Assembly (NCBI RefSeq): GCF_003994335.1
Contig: NZ_PNQZ01000005.1
Coordinates: 1-64,000, forward strand
Direction of reading: 5' to 3'
Source: Asaia sp. W19
GTDB taxonomy: Bacteria > Pseudomonadota > Alphaproteobacteria > Acetobacterales > Acetobacteraceae
Length of the DNA: 64,000 bases
The notes beneath the pieces were generated by a model. The model did no database searches and was not told the origin of the DNA. It saw only the letters and a list, made by a program, of their open reading frames with translations. Within the stretch, counting starts at the first letter, position 1, and each line of letters starts with the position of its first letter. This document shows, piece by piece, positions 49,893 through 60,416 of the stretch. The position numbers and the translations under genes were made by a program.

Positions 49893-52722
49893 TGTCTTCA
49901 GGCGCGGCTGGGCTTTCAGGGGGTTCAGGCGCGGAGTCGGATGTTGCGATGGCGTCGGATTCCTCGAGAGAGGTCTCAGCGTCATCAGCCTCGGTGCCTT
50001 CGGATTCGGCAACCGGGAAGATGCTGGTTACGCGCTCCTCTCCCCCGACGCGGAATAGGGTGACGCCGCTGGCCTGTCGGGCCATGACGCGCACCTGCGA
50101 AACGGGGACGCGGATGAGGCGGCCCACATCGGTGACCATCATGACGTCGGTGCCGTCGAGTGTGGGCAGGGTCGCAACGACCTCGCGACCGCGCTTGGGA
50201 TTGGTGAGGGTCATGTTGGCAATGCCCTGGCCACCGCGACCGCTGACCCGATATTCGTATGCTGAGGAGCGGCGGCCGAAGCCGGCGTCAGTGACGGTGA
50301 GCAGGATCTCTTCCTGCGCGGCGAGCTCGTCGAAGCGTTCCTGAGTCAGATCGCCGGCATCGACGGCTTCATCGGCGTCGTCAGAGGCGATCTCCTCGAT
50401 CTCCTCCTCGGTGCCTGCGGCATTGGCCGCAGCTTCCGCGCGTCGCTTGGCGTTGGCCGCACGCAGATAGGCGGAGCGTTCCTCGACGCTGGCGTCGACA
50501 TGGTTGAGGATGCAGAGCGAATTGACCTCATCGCCTGTGGCAAGACGGATACCGCGTACGCCCGAGCTGTCGCGTCCGGCGAAGACGCGCAGCGTATCAT
50601 CGGTGATCTGGAAGCGGATGGAGCGGGCCTTGCGCGTGGCCAGGAAGACGTCCTGACCCTCGCGGCAGGTGGCAACACCGACAAGGCTGTCGCCCTCATC
50701 GAGCTTCATGGCGATCAGGCCGGAGGCGCGGATATTCTTAAAATCGCTCAGGCGATTGCGTCGGACATTGCCGCTGGCCGTCGCAAAGACGAGGTGCAGG
50801 TCTTCCCACTGCTCTTCTTCCTGCGGGAGAGCGAGAATGGCCGTGATCGAATCCGTGCCGAGGTCAGGCAGGAGATTGACCAAAGCGCGCCCTTTGGCGG
50901 TGGGTGAGGCCTCTGGCAGGCGCCAGACTTTCTCGCGATAGGCCTTGCCGCCCGAGGAGAAGAACATGACCCATTGATGGGTGTGGGCGTTGAAGCTGTT
51001 GACGATGACATCGTCACCACGCCGCCCTGCTGCCGTGCGGCCACGACCACCCCGGTTCTGGGCGCGGAAGATTTCAAGCGGGGTACGCTTGATGAAGCCG
51101 TCACGCGTGATGGTGACGACCATCTGGCCGGGTTCGATCAGGCTTTCATCCGACTGGTCGCCCAGTGCGTCCGAGATCTCGGTCATGCGCGGGGTGGCGA
51201 TTTCGGCGCGGGCCAGGAGCAACTCGTGACGCATGACTTCCATGCGACGGACATGGCTGCCGATGATCTCAAGCAGTTCGTTGATCTTGGTGGCGACCTC
51301 GCTCAGCTCGCCCTGGATCTTGTCACGTTCCAGTCCGGTCAGGCGCTGCAGACGCAGTTCCAGAATGCCACGGGCCTGAACTTCGGTCAGATGAACCTTG
51401 CCATCAATGATGACATTGCCCTCATCGTGGATCAACTCGATGAGCGGTTGCACGTCGGCGGCGTTCCAGGCGCGGGCCATGAGCGATTCGCGTGCAGTGG
51501 CGGCATCGGGGGCGCTTCGGATGAGCGCGATGACTTCATCGATATTGGCGACCGCGATGACGAGACCGACCAGCAGATGGCCGCGATCGCGCACCTTGTT
51601 CAGGTCAAAACGCGACCGGCGCAGGATGACATCTTCGCGGAAACGGATGAAGGCTTCCAGAACATCCTTGAGCCCCATGGTGCGGGGCTTGCCGTCATCG
51701 AGGGCAAGGCAGTTGACGCTGAAGGAGGTCTGAAGCTGGGTGAAGCGATAGAGCTGGTTCAGCACGACTTCCGGGGTTGCGTCGCGCTTGAGCTCGATCA
51801 CGATACGCATGCCGGAGCGATCGCTCTCATCGCGTATGTCGGAAATACCCTCGATTTCCTTGGCACGAACGAGATCGGCGATCTTTTCCTGCAATGTCGC
51901 CTTGTTCACCTGATAGGGAATTTCGGTGACGATGATCGCCTGACGGTCCTTGCGGATATCCTCGATCTCGGCGCGCGCGCGCATGGGTACGGAACCGCGA
52001 CCCGTTTCGAAAGCCTGGCGGATGCCGCGGCGGCCCATGATGATGCCGCCCGTAGGGAAATCCGGGCCGGGGATGATCTTCATCAGATCATCAAGGGTGG
52101 CTTCCGGGTTTTCGATCAGGGCGAGGGTCGCGTCGATGACTTCGCCGGGGTTGTGCGTTGGAATGTTGGTGGCCATGCCTACGGCTATGCCGGAGGCGCC
52201 ATTGACCAGAAGATTAGGGAAGGCAGCGGGCAGAACCTTGGGTTCGCTCTCGCTTTCGTCGTAGTTCGGCTGGAAATCGACCGTATCTCGGTCGATGTCG
52301 TCGAGCAGGAAGGACGCCGATTTGGCCAGACGTGCTTCAGTATAACGCATGGCGGCCGGGCTGTCGCCGTCGACCGAGCCGAAATTGCCCTGACCATCGA
52401 TGAGACGGACGCGCATGGACCAGGACTGGGCCATACGCACCATGGCGTCATAGATCGAGCTGTCGCCATGGGGGTGGTATTTACCCATGACGTCACCGAC
52501 CGCACGGGCCGATTTGCGATAGGGCTTGTCGGAGGTGAAGCCGCTCTCGCGCATGGCGTAGAGAATGCGGCGATGGACCGGCTTGAGGCCGTCACGCACA
52601 TCCGGCAGCGCACGCGACACAATGACCGACATGGCATAGGCGAGATAGGAGGAGCGCATTTCCTCCTCGATGGTCACCGGGATCTGGTCAGTCGGGGCGG
52701 CAGGCGGCGTCAGGTCGGTCAA
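49882..52722 (-). CDS. gyrA: DNA gyrase subunit A
   Basis: A 946-aa type II topoisomerase subunit. The catalytic Tyr127 lies in [10 protein letters not shown]. The quinolone-resistance region reads [12 protein letters not shown], with Ser88 and Asp92 at the E. coli Ser83 and Asp87 positions, both wild-type residues. The C-terminal DNA-wrapping domain has the GyrA-box QNRGGRGRT near 560. An acidic insert ([22 protein letters not shown]) in the C-terminal beta-pinwheel and a long acidic/Pro tail make it longer than E. coli GyrA. Confidence 0.97.
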   Translation of the reverse strand: MTDLTPPAAPTDQIPVTIEEEMRSSYLAYAMSVIVSRALPDVRDGLKPVHRRILYAMRESGFTSDKPYRKSARAVGDVMGKYHPHGDSSIYDAMVRMAQSWSMRVRLIDGQGNFGSVDGDSPAAMRYTEARLAKSASFLLDDIDRDTVDFQPNYDESESEPKVLPAAFPNLLVNGASGIAVGMATNIPTHNPGEVIDATLALIENPEATLDDLMKIIPGPDFPTGGIIMGRRGIRQAFETGRGSVPMRARAEIEDIRKDRQAIIVTEIPYQVNKATLQEKIADLVRAKEIEGISDIRDESDRSGMRIVIELKRDATPEVVLNQLYRFTQLQTSFSVNCLALDDGKPRTMGLKDVLEAFIRFREDVILRRSRFDLNKVRDRGHLLVGLVIAVANIDEVIALIRSAPDAATARESLMARAWNAADVQPLIELIHDEGNVIIDGKVHLTEVQARGILELRLQRLTGLERDKIQGELSEVATKINELLEIIGSHVRRMEVMRHELLLARAEIATPRMTEISDALGDQSDESLIEPGQMVVTITRDGFIKRTPLEIFRAQNRGGRGRTAAGRRGDDVIVNSFNAHTHQWVMFFSSGGKAYREKVWRLPEASPTAKGRALVNLLPDLGTDSITAILALPQEEEQWEDLHLVFATASGNVRRNRLSDFKNIRASGLIAMKLDEGDSLVGVATCREGQDVFLATRKARSIRFQITDDTLRVFAGRDSSGVRGIRLATGDEVNSLCILNHVDASVEERSAYLRAANAKRRAEAAANAAGTEEEIEEIASDDADEAVDAGDLTQERFDELAAQEEILLTVTDAGFGRRSSAYEYRVSGRGGQGIANMTLTNPKRGREVVATLPTLDGTDVMMVTDVGRLIRVPVSQVRVMARQASGVTLFRVGGEERVTSIFPVAESEGTEADDAETSLEESDAIATSDSAPEPPESPAAPEDSAG

Positions 52723-52778
52723 GGCAGGTCCGTCTTGTTGCTGTGTCGGTCAGGGAGGAGAGAGTCGGACGAGGGGGC

Positions 52779-53324
52779 TCAGAACGGAATTTCGTCGTCC
52801 AGATCACCGCCCGGCGCATCCCAGCCACCGCCATTATTCCCGCCGGTGTTGCGCGCGGGGGGCTGATTCATGCCACCGCCGCCACTGCGAGCCGGGGCAT
52901 TGCCGCCGCCATAGGAGCGTGATGGGCCGCTTTCATAGCCACCGCCCATGCCTCCACCGGACTCGCCGTCACGGTTGTTATCGAGCAGGGTGAGCTCGCC
53001 ACGGAAACGGTCCAGAACGATCTCGGTCGTGTAGCGCTCCTGACCCGACTGGTCGGTCCATTTGCGGGTCTGGAGCTGGCCTTCGACATAGACCTTGCGG
53101 CCCTTGCGCAGGAAACGCTCGGCGACATCGGCCAGACGCTCATTGAAGATCACGACGCGGTGCCACTCGGTGCGCTCCTTGCGCTCGCCCGAGGCGCGGT
53201 CGTTCCAGCTTTCGGAAGTTGCGACGGTAAGGTTGACGATCTTGGCGCCGGACTGCGCATTCCGGGTCTCCGGGTCGCGGCCCAGATTTCCCACCAGAAT
53301 GACCTTGTTCACACTTCCTGCCAT
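52779..53324 (-). CDS. ssb: Single-stranded DNA-binding protein
   Basis: A 181-aa SSB. The OB fold spans about 1-110 ([50 protein letters not shown]). A Gly-rich flexible linker follows. The acidic tip DLDDEIPF docks repair partners. It is divergent from uvrA, as in many bacteria. Confidence 0.97.
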   Translation of the reverse strand: MAGSVNKVILVGNLGRDPETRNAQSGAKIVNLTVATSESWNDRASGERKERTEWHRVVIFNERLADVAERFLRKGRKVYVEGQLQTRKWTDQSGQERYTTEIVLDRFRGELTLLDNNRDGESGGGMGGGYESGPSRSYGGGNAPARSGGGGMNQPPARNTGGNNGGGWDAPGGDLDDEIPF

Positions 53325-53502
53325 GGCGACCGACCTTACATACTGAAAAACACACCATCCTACCTCAGCAACGCGTCGCCGTCACGCCCGGGGCTTCGTC
53401 AGGCTCGACTTTAATCCTGTGACCGGCAATCTTACATAGGTCCTGAAACGTTCTCGTTTGCTGATCCCCTTCTCCTGTCCCTGTTCCTGACGCGTGGTGC
53501 TG

Positions 53503-56436
53503 ATGTCTGATCTGCCGTACAACCAGTCCATTCGTGTACGCGGTGCCCGTGTGCACAATCTGAAGAATATCGACGCCGATATTCCCAGGGACCAGCTGAC
53601 GGTAATCACGGGGCTGTCGGGCTCCGGCAAGTCGTCTCTCGCTTTCGATACAATCTACGCCGAGGGGCAAAGGCGCTATGTCGAGAGCCTTTCAGCCTAT
53701 GCGCGTCAGTTTCTGGAATTGATGGGTAAGCCCGATGTGGACTCCATCGAAGGGCTGTCACCTGCCATCTCGATCGAGCAGAAGACCACGTCGAAGAACC
53801 CGCGTTCGACCGTAGGGACGATTACCGAGATCCATGACTATATGCGCTTGCTCTGGGCGCGGGCGGGCGTTCCCTACTCGCCGGCTACCGGCCTGCCCAT
53901 CGAGGCGCAGACGGTGAGTCAGATGGTCGATCGTGTAATGACAATGGAAGAAGGGACGCGGCTGATGCTGCTGGCCCCCGTCATCCGTGATCGCAAGGGG
54001 GAGTACCGCAAGGAGCTGGCGGAGCTCCAGCGCAAGGGCTTCACAAGGGTGAAGGTCGATGGCGAAACGTATGAAATTGCTGAGGCACCCCATCTGAACC
54101 GCAAGCTACGCCATACGGTGGAAGTTGTGGTCGATCGTGTCGTGGTCAAGCCGGGTATCGAGACCCGGCTGGCCGACAGCTTCGAAACCGCGCTGGGCCT
54201 GGCCGATGGCGTGGCCTATGCGGAGCAGGTGCGCCGTGCGGGAGAGGATGGCGAGAGCGAGCACATCGTCTTCTCGGCGAAGTTCGCCTGCCCGGTGAGC
54301 GGTTTCACGCTGGAGGAAATCGAGCCGCGTCTTTTTTCGTTCAATGCGCCGATGGGGGCCTGCCCGGTCTGCGACGGCATTGGCACCGAGACGCATTTTG
54401 ACGCCCGTTTGATCGTGCCCGATGAAAGTCTCTCCCTCGCCGAGGGCGCTCTTGCGCCGTGGCGGGACGCCAAGACCCCTTGGTACGACCAGACGCTCGA
54501 GGCGATGGCGAAGCATTTCAGGGAAAAGATGACGACGCCCTGGAAAAAGCTGGGCGAGGCCTTTCGAAAGGCGCTGCTGGAGGGGAGCGAGGACTCGATC
54601 CTGTTCACCTACAAGGATGGCAAGCGCGCTTACGAGCTGACAAAGCCGTTCGAAGGGGTCATGCGCAACCTTCAGCGCCGTCTGGCCGAGACGGACAGCA
54701 TGTGGGTGCGTGAGGAAATGTCGCGCTACCAGTCTGACGTACCCTGTCATGCCTGTCATGGCGCGCGTCTCAAGCCTGAGGCGCTCTGCGTACGCATCAA
54801 CCATCTCAATATCGCCCAGGCCTCAGACCTGACGATCAGGCGCGCGCTCGACTGGTTTGGGGGGGTAGAAGCCTCTCTGACACCGCAGCGCGCTGAGATT
54901 GCCCGGCGCATTCTGCGCGAGATTCTCGATCGCCTACGCTTTCTGGATGATGTGGGGCTCGATTATCTGACCTTGTCGCGCGGCTCTGCAACACTTTCAG
55001 GCGGGGAGAGCCAGCGCATTCGCCTGGCGAGTCAGATCGGATCCGGGCTGACGGGTGTGCTTTATGTACTCGACGAGCCTTCGATCGGGCTTCATCAACG
55101 CGATAACGAGCGACTACTCGGAACGCTCGACCGGCTCAAGAAGCTGGGAAATACGGTGATCGTGGTCGAGCATGACGAGGACGCCATCCGAGCGGCGGAC
55201 TGGCTGATCGATATGGGCCCCGGGGCAGGCGCGCTGGGCGGCACGGTGGTTGCGAGCGGTCGCCCGGAAGAGGTGGCGAAGAACGAGAACAGCATTACGG
55301 GAGATTATCTTTCCGGCAGGCGCATGATCCCGGTGCCCGCAAAGCGACGACCCTATGACGCGGAGCGCATGCTCACTCTGGTGGGCGCAACGGGTAATAA
55401 TCTGCATGACGTGACCGCGCGTTTCCCGCTGGGCTGCTTCGTCGCGGTAACCGGTGTATCAGGAGGGGGTAAGTCGACCCTTGTCGTGGATACGCTCTAC
55501 AAGGCCCTGTCTCGCGAGCTGATGGGCGCAAACCAATCTCCTTTGCCGTATCGGGCATTGGAGGGGCTGGAGCATCTCGACAAGATCATTGACATCGATC
55601 AGTCCCCGATCGGGCGGACACCGCGTTCAAACCCGGCGACTTATACGGATTTGTTCACCCCGATACGCGACTGGTTTGCAGAGCTCCCCGAGGCCAAGGC
55701 GCGCGGCTACAAGCCGGGGCGCTTCTCGTTCAATGTCAAGGGCGGGCGATGCGAGGCCTGTCAGGGCGATGGCGTTCTCAAGATCGAGATGCATTTTCTG
55801 CCCGACGTGTTTGTGACCTGCGATACCTGCAAGGGGCAGCGCTACAATCGCGAGACGCTGGACGTGAAGTTCCGCGGCAAGTCGATTGCCGATGTGCTGG
55901 CCATGACGGTTGACGAGGCGCTTCCGTTTTTTCACGCGGTCCCGCGAATCCGCGACAGGCTGGCGATCCTCCAGCAAGTCGGGCTTGGTTATGTGACCCT
56001 TGGTCAGCAGGCGACCACACTCTCAGGGGGGGAAGCCCAGCGTGTGAAGCTGTCGAAGGAGCTGGCACGGCGAGCGACTGGACGCACGCTCTATATCCTC
56101 GATGAGCCAACGACAGGGCTTCATACCGAGGATGTGCGCAAATTGCTGGACGTGCTGCATGCGCTGGTCGATCAAGGGAATACCGTTCTTGTGATCGAAC
56201 ATAATCTGGACGTGATCAAGACAGCGGACTGGCTCATTGATATCGGGCCGGAAGGGGGCGATGGTGGGGGCAGGATTGTCGCCGAGGGCCCACCTGAGGT
56301 TATCGCGGCGACCGCGGGGAGCCATACCGGGCGTTTCCTCGAACCGCTCCTCCCTTCCAGACCGGTGGCAGTCGAGACATCCGTCAAAAAGAAGAAGACC
56401 ACGGTAGTGGCTCGAAAAAAGGTGCGTGCGTCATGA
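53503..56436 (+). CDS. uvrA: Excinuclease ABC subunit A
   Basis: A 977-aa damage-recognition ATPase of nucleotide excision repair. Two ABC modules are visible: Walker [10 protein letters not shown] and GVSGGGKST; signatures [12 protein letters not shown] and [12 protein letters not shown]; zinc modules CPVCDG and CEACQGDG...CDTCKG. The first GCXXC pair is degenerate in the usual proteobacterial place (FACPVSG). ATG 53503 is preferred to an in-frame GTG at 53494. No clear alphaproteobacterial SOS box was seen in 53325-53502. Confidence 0.97.
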   Translation: MSDLPYNQSIRVRGARVHNLKNIDADIPRDQLTVITGLSGSGKSSLAFDTIYAEGQRRYVESLSAYARQFLELMGKPDVDSIEGLSPAISIEQKTTSKNPRSTVGTITEIHDYMRLLWARAGVPYSPATGLPIEAQTVSQMVDRVMTMEEGTRLMLLAPVIRDRKGEYRKELAELQRKGFTRVKVDGETYEIAEAPHLNRKLRHTVEVVVDRVVVKPGIETRLADSFETALGLADGVAYAEQVRRAGEDGESEHIVFSAKFACPVSGFTLEEIEPRLFSFNAPMGACPVCDGIGTETHFDARLIVPDESLSLAEGALAPWRDAKTPWYDQTLEAMAKHFREKMTTPWKKLGEAFRKALLEGSEDSILFTYKDGKRAYELTKPFEGVMRNLQRRLAETDSMWVREEMSRYQSDVPCHACHGARLKPEALCVRINHLNIAQASDLTIRRALDWFGGVEASLTPQRAEIARRILREILDRLRFLDDVGLDYLTLSRGSATLSGGESQRIRLASQIGSGLTGVLYVLDEPSIGLHQRDNERLLGTLDRLKKLGNTVIVVEHDEDAIRAADWLIDMGPGAGALGGTVVASGRPEEVAKNENSITGDYLSGRRMIPVPAKRRPYDAERMLTLVGATGNNLHDVTARFPLGCFVAVTGVSGGGKSTLVVDTLYKALSRELMGANQSPLPYRALEGLEHLDKIIDIDQSPIGRTPRSNPATYTDLFTPIRDWFAELPEAKARGYKPGRFSFNVKGGRCEACQGDGVLKIEMHFLPDVFVTCDTCKGQRYNRETLDVKFRGKSIADVLAMTVDEALPFFHAVPRIRDRLAILQQVGLGYVTLGQQATTLSGGEAQRVKLSKELARRATGRTLYILDEPTTGLHTEDVRKLLDVLHALVDQGNTVLVIEHNLDVIKTADWLIDIGPEGGDGGGRIVAEGPPEVIAATAGSHTGRFLEPLLPSRPVAVETSVKKKKTTVVARKKVRAS

Positions 56437-57377
56437 CCATTCTAGTGCCGTTCTGTGGCCGGATCACTCCCAAGGAGAGGCAGGAGAGTCTGGAGTCGAT
56501 CAATGCGGCCCTGAACAACATCCGTGTCTTGCCCTTCGAGGATCTGACGGATGGAGAGCGGCGGACGGCGCGTATGGCGGTTGTCGCCAATCCCGATCCG
56601 GCTGATCTGGCCGATCTGCCTATGCTCGAGTGGGTGCAAAGCCTTTGGGCGGGTGTTGAACGTCTCGTCGAGGAAATGCCACGTCGTGGCGTGCGCATCG
56701 TACGCATGACAGATCCGCAGCTTGCCCTGACCATGTCAGAGGCGGTTCTGGCCTGGACGCTCTATCTGCATCGGGACATGCCCGCTTATCGGGAGCAGCA
56801 GGAAAAGAAGCGCTGGCATCAGCAGCCCCTCGTGATGCCCGAGGATCGTCCCATTGGCATTCTGGGGATGGGGAATCTGGGTCGGGCAGCGGCGCACAGG
56901 CTGAAGGAGAACGAGTTTCCGGTTATGGGATGGAGCCGTACTCCCTGGGCGCGTGCGGATATTCCGATGAAATACGGTCCCTCAGGTCTCGAGGCGATCC
57001 TGCGCCAGAGCGCCATTGTTGTGGTTCTGCTTCCCCTGACACCCCAGACACGAGGCCTCCTCGATGATTGGCGCTTTGGCCAGATGCAGTCGGGGGCTTC
57101 GATCATCAATTTCGCTCGTGGGCCGATCATCGATCAGCAAGCACTGACCAGAGCCCTTGACCGGGGGCATCTGGGGCATGCCGTGCTGGACGTCTTCGAG
57201 CGCGAACCTCTACCCAAGGAAGACCCGCTCTGGTCTCATCCAAAGGTGACAATCCTGCCGCATATCACGGCACCAACCCAGACGGGGACGGCGTCCAATC
57301 TGGCGGCACAGAACATCCAGGCTTTCTATGATCAGGGGCTCATTCCGGATTCCGTGAACCGGGAACTGGGCTACTAA
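56433..57377 (+). CDS. D-isomer 2-hydroxyacid dehydrogenase, glyoxylate/hydroxypyruvate reductase A-like
   Basis: A 314-aa NAD(P)H-dependent oxidoreductase. The Rossmann motif is [16 protein letters not shown], then WSRTPW, where Arg favours NADPH. The substrate Arg sits in NFARGP, and the catalytic Glu/His are in [26 protein letters not shown]. The family reduces glyoxylate and hydroxypyruvate; this substrate range is inferred. It overlaps uvrA by four bases. Confidence 0.92.
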   Translation: MTILVPFCGRITPKERQESLESINAALNNIRVLPFEDLTDGERRTARMAVVANPDPADLADLPMLEWVQSLWAGVERLVEEMPRRGVRIVRMTDPQLALTMSEAVLAWTLYLHRDMPAYREQQEKKRWHQQPLVMPEDRPIGILGMGNLGRAAAHRLKENEFPVMGWSRTPWARADIPMKYGPSGLEAILRQSAIVVVLLPLTPQTRGLLDDWRFGQMQSGASIINFARGPIIDQQALTRALDRGHLGHAVLDVFEREPLPKEDPLWSHPKVTILPHITAPTQTGTASNLAAQNIQAFYDQGLIPDSVNRELGY

Positions 57378-57590
57378 GGCTGCTGTCTAAATAGTGTGAG
57401 GGTCTGTCAGGTCAAAAGAGGCCGATTTTTCGGCGCTCGCTAGCCAAGCACGTTCATGGGCTTGCGTGCGGCATGTAAGACGGTTCCTGGAACACCGCCG
57501 GGTCGTTGAGGCTCGACCCGCCTAGGGCGCGGCGTCTCGCAGGTGCTGACGTTTTGAGGCCCGCTGACCGAACGAGATTCCGAAAAATAT

Positions 57591-57618
57591 TCGCTGGCCC
57601 CCACAGAAAGGCCAGCGA
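57591..57618 (-). terminator. Rho-independent terminator of the RND efflux operon
   Basis: TCGCTGGCC (57591-57599) pairs with GGCCAGCGA (57610-57618). On the minus strand a T-rich run (ATATTTTTC) follows. It lies ten bases after the outer-membrane factor stop codon. Confidence 0.8.
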
Positions 57619-57627
57619 TACCGGGTT

Positions 57628-59238
57628 TTATTGCTCGCTCATGGGACGCAGCATCTTACCCGTTGCTGCAGCGGGGGCCTGAGGGGCGGCGCTGCTGAGA
57701 TTTTCGAACTGCTCCGGATGCTGTGAGATATCCACGCCTCCGACAGGTTGCGGATGATGCAGGGCGTCATATTGCAGCGGGGTGATCGACAGCGTCTGGT
57801 CCATTGTCGGCAGGAGCTTGACGTTCCAGCCACCACCCAGCGAGCGGATGAGGCCGATATCTGCCTGATAGAGGCGCGTTGCGACCTCGATCTGATGGAT
57901 GCGCGTTTCGAGCGTTTGTACCTGAGCAAAGATGGCTTCGAGATACGTGCCCACTCCGCCCTGATAGAGCGTCATGGTCATGTTCTGAGTAGCCAGCGTG
58001 GCATCCACCGCTTTCTCGAGAGTCCGGTTCTCCTGAGCGAGCCGGTTGGTGCGAGACAGCCCGTCTTCCACTTCGCGGAAGGAGTCCAGCACCTTGCTGC
58101 GGTAATTGTCGCGCGTCTCACGATAGGCCGACCAGGCATGCTGGAGCTCTGCGCGCCTTAGGCCACCCTCGAAGATGGGCAACTCGAAGGAAGCACCATA
58201 CGACCAGAGCGAATTTGCCAGATTGGCCAGATCGAAGCCATTCTGGGCAAAGCCACCACCGGCCTGCAACGAGACATGCGGATAGAACGCGGCGCGTGCA
58301 ATACCGATTTCGCGATTGGCCTGGGCCATTTCGCGTTCGGCGCTGGCAATATCCGGGCGGCGCTGCAAAAGCTCTGATGGAACGCCAGCGGGGATGCTGG
58401 GCTGATGGAAGCCCATGATTTGCGTCGGGGCAATATGGAAAGAGGAGGGTGACGCGTTGGTCAGGATGGCGATCGCATGTTCCGTGACCTCGCGTGCGGC
58501 CTGGACGTCGAGTTCGGCGGCTTGGGTGGAATAGAGCTGTGCCTGCGCACGGGCGACATCAAGACGCGGTGCTGCCTGATTCAGCAACTGGTTCTGCGTG
58601 ATCTGCAGGGCTTTCTGGTAGTAGCCGATCGACTGGTTATAGATGGCGATCTGAGCGTCATAGCCGCGCAACTGCACATAGTCGGAAGCGAGCTCCGCCT
58701 GAAGACTCAGCCGCGACATGGCGAAATCGGCCGCTTTTTCCTGAGCATATTGCTTTCTGGCGCGCACATGATTGCGTATGGCGGACCAGAAATCCGGCTC
58801 CCAGGAGGCAAGGCCGTGATATTCCTCATCCGTCTCCGTGATATTACCCTTGTATCGGAACAGACGGTCTTCGGACTGCTTGTTATCGAAGGCGCCTGCG
58901 CCGATGGCAAGATGAGGCAGGAGTTCCGAACGGGCCTGCACTACAAGGGCGCGGGCCTGGATGAAACGCTCCGCAGCAGCTTGTAGATCAGCGTTCGACG
59001 TTGTGAGCGTGGCTTCCATCTGATTGAGGAGCGGGTCGTTCAGCAACGTCCACCAATTGGTGGGAAGGGTCGTATCGGCTGGCGTCGCGGTGGCGAAGGG
59101 ACCCTGACCGTGCCAGCTGGCTGGCACGACGAAGGTGGGGGGCTTGTAGGTTGGCGCGAGGTCACAGGCTGAGAGGCCGAATGCCGTCAGAACCGTGCCG
59201 CAGGCCAGAACCAGCTTCTTGATCTTGTGTGTGCTCAT
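57628..59238 (-). CDS. RND efflux outer-membrane lipoprotein (NodT/OprM family)
   Basis: A 536-aa TolC-type channel. A lipoprotein signal peptide has lipobox LSAC, giving lipidated Cys25, followed by DLAPTYKPP as in OprM-like factors. Two outer-membrane-factor repeats contain the long helices (QAAAERFIQARALVVQARSELLPHL and ASAEREMAQANREIGIARAAFYPHVSLQAGGG). It ends the leftward three-gene operon. Confidence 0.93.
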   Translation of the reverse strand: MSTHKIKKLVLACGTVLTAFGLSACDLAPTYKPPTFVVPASWHGQGPFATATPADTTLPTNWWTLLNDPLLNQMEATLTTSNADLQAAAERFIQARALVVQARSELLPHLAIGAGAFDNKQSEDRLFRYKGNITETDEEYHGLASWEPDFWSAIRNHVRARKQYAQEKAADFAMSRLSLQAELASDYVQLRGYDAQIAIYNQSIGYYQKALQITQNQLLNQAAPRLDVARAQAQLYSTQAAELDVQAAREVTEHAIAILTNASPSSFHIAPTQIMGFHQPSIPAGVPSELLQRRPDIASAEREMAQANREIGIARAAFYPHVSLQAGGGFAQNGFDLANLANSLWSYGASFELPIFEGGLRRAELQHAWSAYRETRDNYRSKVLDSFREVEDGLSRTNRLAQENRTLEKAVDATLATQNMTMTLYQGGVGTYLEAIFAQVQTLETRIHQIEVATRLYQADIGLIRSLGGGWNVKLLPTMDQTLSITPLQYDALHHPQPVGGVDISQHPEQFENLSSAAPQAPAAATGKMLRPMSEQ

Positions 59239-60416
59239 TCCGATGCCCCGAATCCGGACTGGTTATAGCCGCGCTGTGGGGTGGTGACGGTGACCTTGTC
59301 ACCCTCCAGCAGGTCGGCGGGCGGGTTGGCGATGATGCGATCCTTGGGCGAGATGCCCGCCTGGATTTCGGTCGAGGTATCGGCCATGCGTCCTACGACG
59401 ACATTCTTGTAATGCACCGTGTTGTCGTCATTCACGACGACGACCTGCATGCCCTTTTCCTCGAAGACGAGGGCGGAGGTGGGGACCTCGTACAGATGTG
59501 CTGTCTCGTTATGTGCCTTGAGCTGGACCGAGGCGAAGGTGCCCGGCCACAGGACTTCACCAGGGTTTTCCATGGTGAATTCGGAGGTCACGGTGCGGGT
59601 GTTCGGGTCATAGCCGCGCGCCGTGGTCAGGAAGCTCGCGTGGAACTTCTTGTCCTTGAACTGGGGCACGCTGACATCGGCGGTGATGTCGGATTGGAGG
59701 ATGTAGGAGAACACTTCAGGCACGGAGACGAAGAGGCGCAGCTTGTGCACGTCGGCCACGGTGAAAAGCTCTGACGCGGCGCCTGTGCTGTTGAGGTTGC
59801 CACCGCCATCATGGACGTAATCGCCTACGTTGATGCTGCGCGACGTCACAATGCCGTCGAATGGCGCAACGATCGTCTTGAATTTCTCGAGGGCGGCGAA
59901 ATGGTCGACATTGCGTTGTGCAGCGTCGACTTCAGCTTTGGCCGATTGCTCATTCGCGTTCGAGACCGAGACGGACTGGCCTGATACCGACTGTGACTTG
60001 CCCATGGCGCGCCAGCGTTCGGCTGTGACAGCCGCAAGGTGGTATTTGGCGAGCACGGCATTCAGATCGGCCTGGGCCTGCGCGTATTGCGCGTCCAGCG
60101 CGGGCGCATTGATCTCGGCCAGCGCATCGCCCGCCTTCACATGGGCGCCGTAATCCTTGAACCACATTTTCACGTAGCCCGAGACCTGCGGATAGATCGG
60201 GGCCTGATACCAGGCGTCGATATTGCCCGGCAGGGTGAGGGCCACCTTGTCAGGTGACTGGATAGGATTCAGCACCGCGACGTTCGGAATGGCGTTCTGC
60301 GCCGTTTCGGTGGCGAGGGCGTGATTGTGGTGGACGCGACCGACAACGAGGGCGCCGACCCAGAGCGCGAGGACGCATCCTCCCGCAACAGCGATGATCT
60401 TGGGGGAGGTGGCCAT
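59235..60416 (-). CDS. RND efflux periplasmic adaptor (membrane fusion protein)
   Basis: A 393-aa adaptor with an N-terminal membrane anchor (IIAVAGGCVLALWVGALVVG). Lipoyl halves (APIYPQVSGYVKMWFKDYGAHVKAGDALAEI and FKTIVAPFDGIVTSRSINVGDYV) flank a coiled-coil hairpin. A beta-barrel domain follows. It bridges the inner-membrane pump and the outer-membrane channel. Coupled by four-base overlap to the channel gene and one shared base with the pump gene. Confidence 0.94.
   Translation of the reverse strand: MATSPKIIAVAGGCVLALWVGALVVGRVHHNHALATETAQNAIPNVAVLNPIQSPDKVALTLPGNIDAWYQAPIYPQVSGYVKMWFKDYGAHVKAGDALAEINAPALDAQYAQAQADLNAVLAKYHLAAVTAERWRAMGKSQSVSGQSVSVSNANEQSAKAEVDAAQRNVDHFAALEKFKTIVAPFDGIVTSRSINVGDYVHDGGGNLNSTGAASELFTVADVHKLRLFVSVPEVFSYILQSDITADVSVPQFKDKKFHASFLTTARGYDPNTRTVTSEFTMENPGEVLWPGTFASVQLKAHNETAHLYEVPTSALVFEEKGMQVVVVNDDNTVHYKNVVVGRMADTSTEIQAGISPKDRIIANPPADLLEGDKVTVTTPQRGYNQSGFGASE

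Noticed and set aside
50974..52866. 630-codon plus-strand open frame antisense to gyrA
   Set aside because: Codon-bias shadow of gyrA; low-complexity Asp/Gly/His-rich translation without motifs.
53325..53502. SOS (LexA) box between ssb and uvrA
   Set aside because: Only a single GTTC half-site near 53451 is visible; neither GTTC-N7-GTTC nor GAAC-N7-GTTC is present.
57378..57590. Gene between the hydroxyacid dehydrogenase and the efflux operon
   Set aside because: No frame with a start and ribosome site; only the efflux terminator at its right end is supported.
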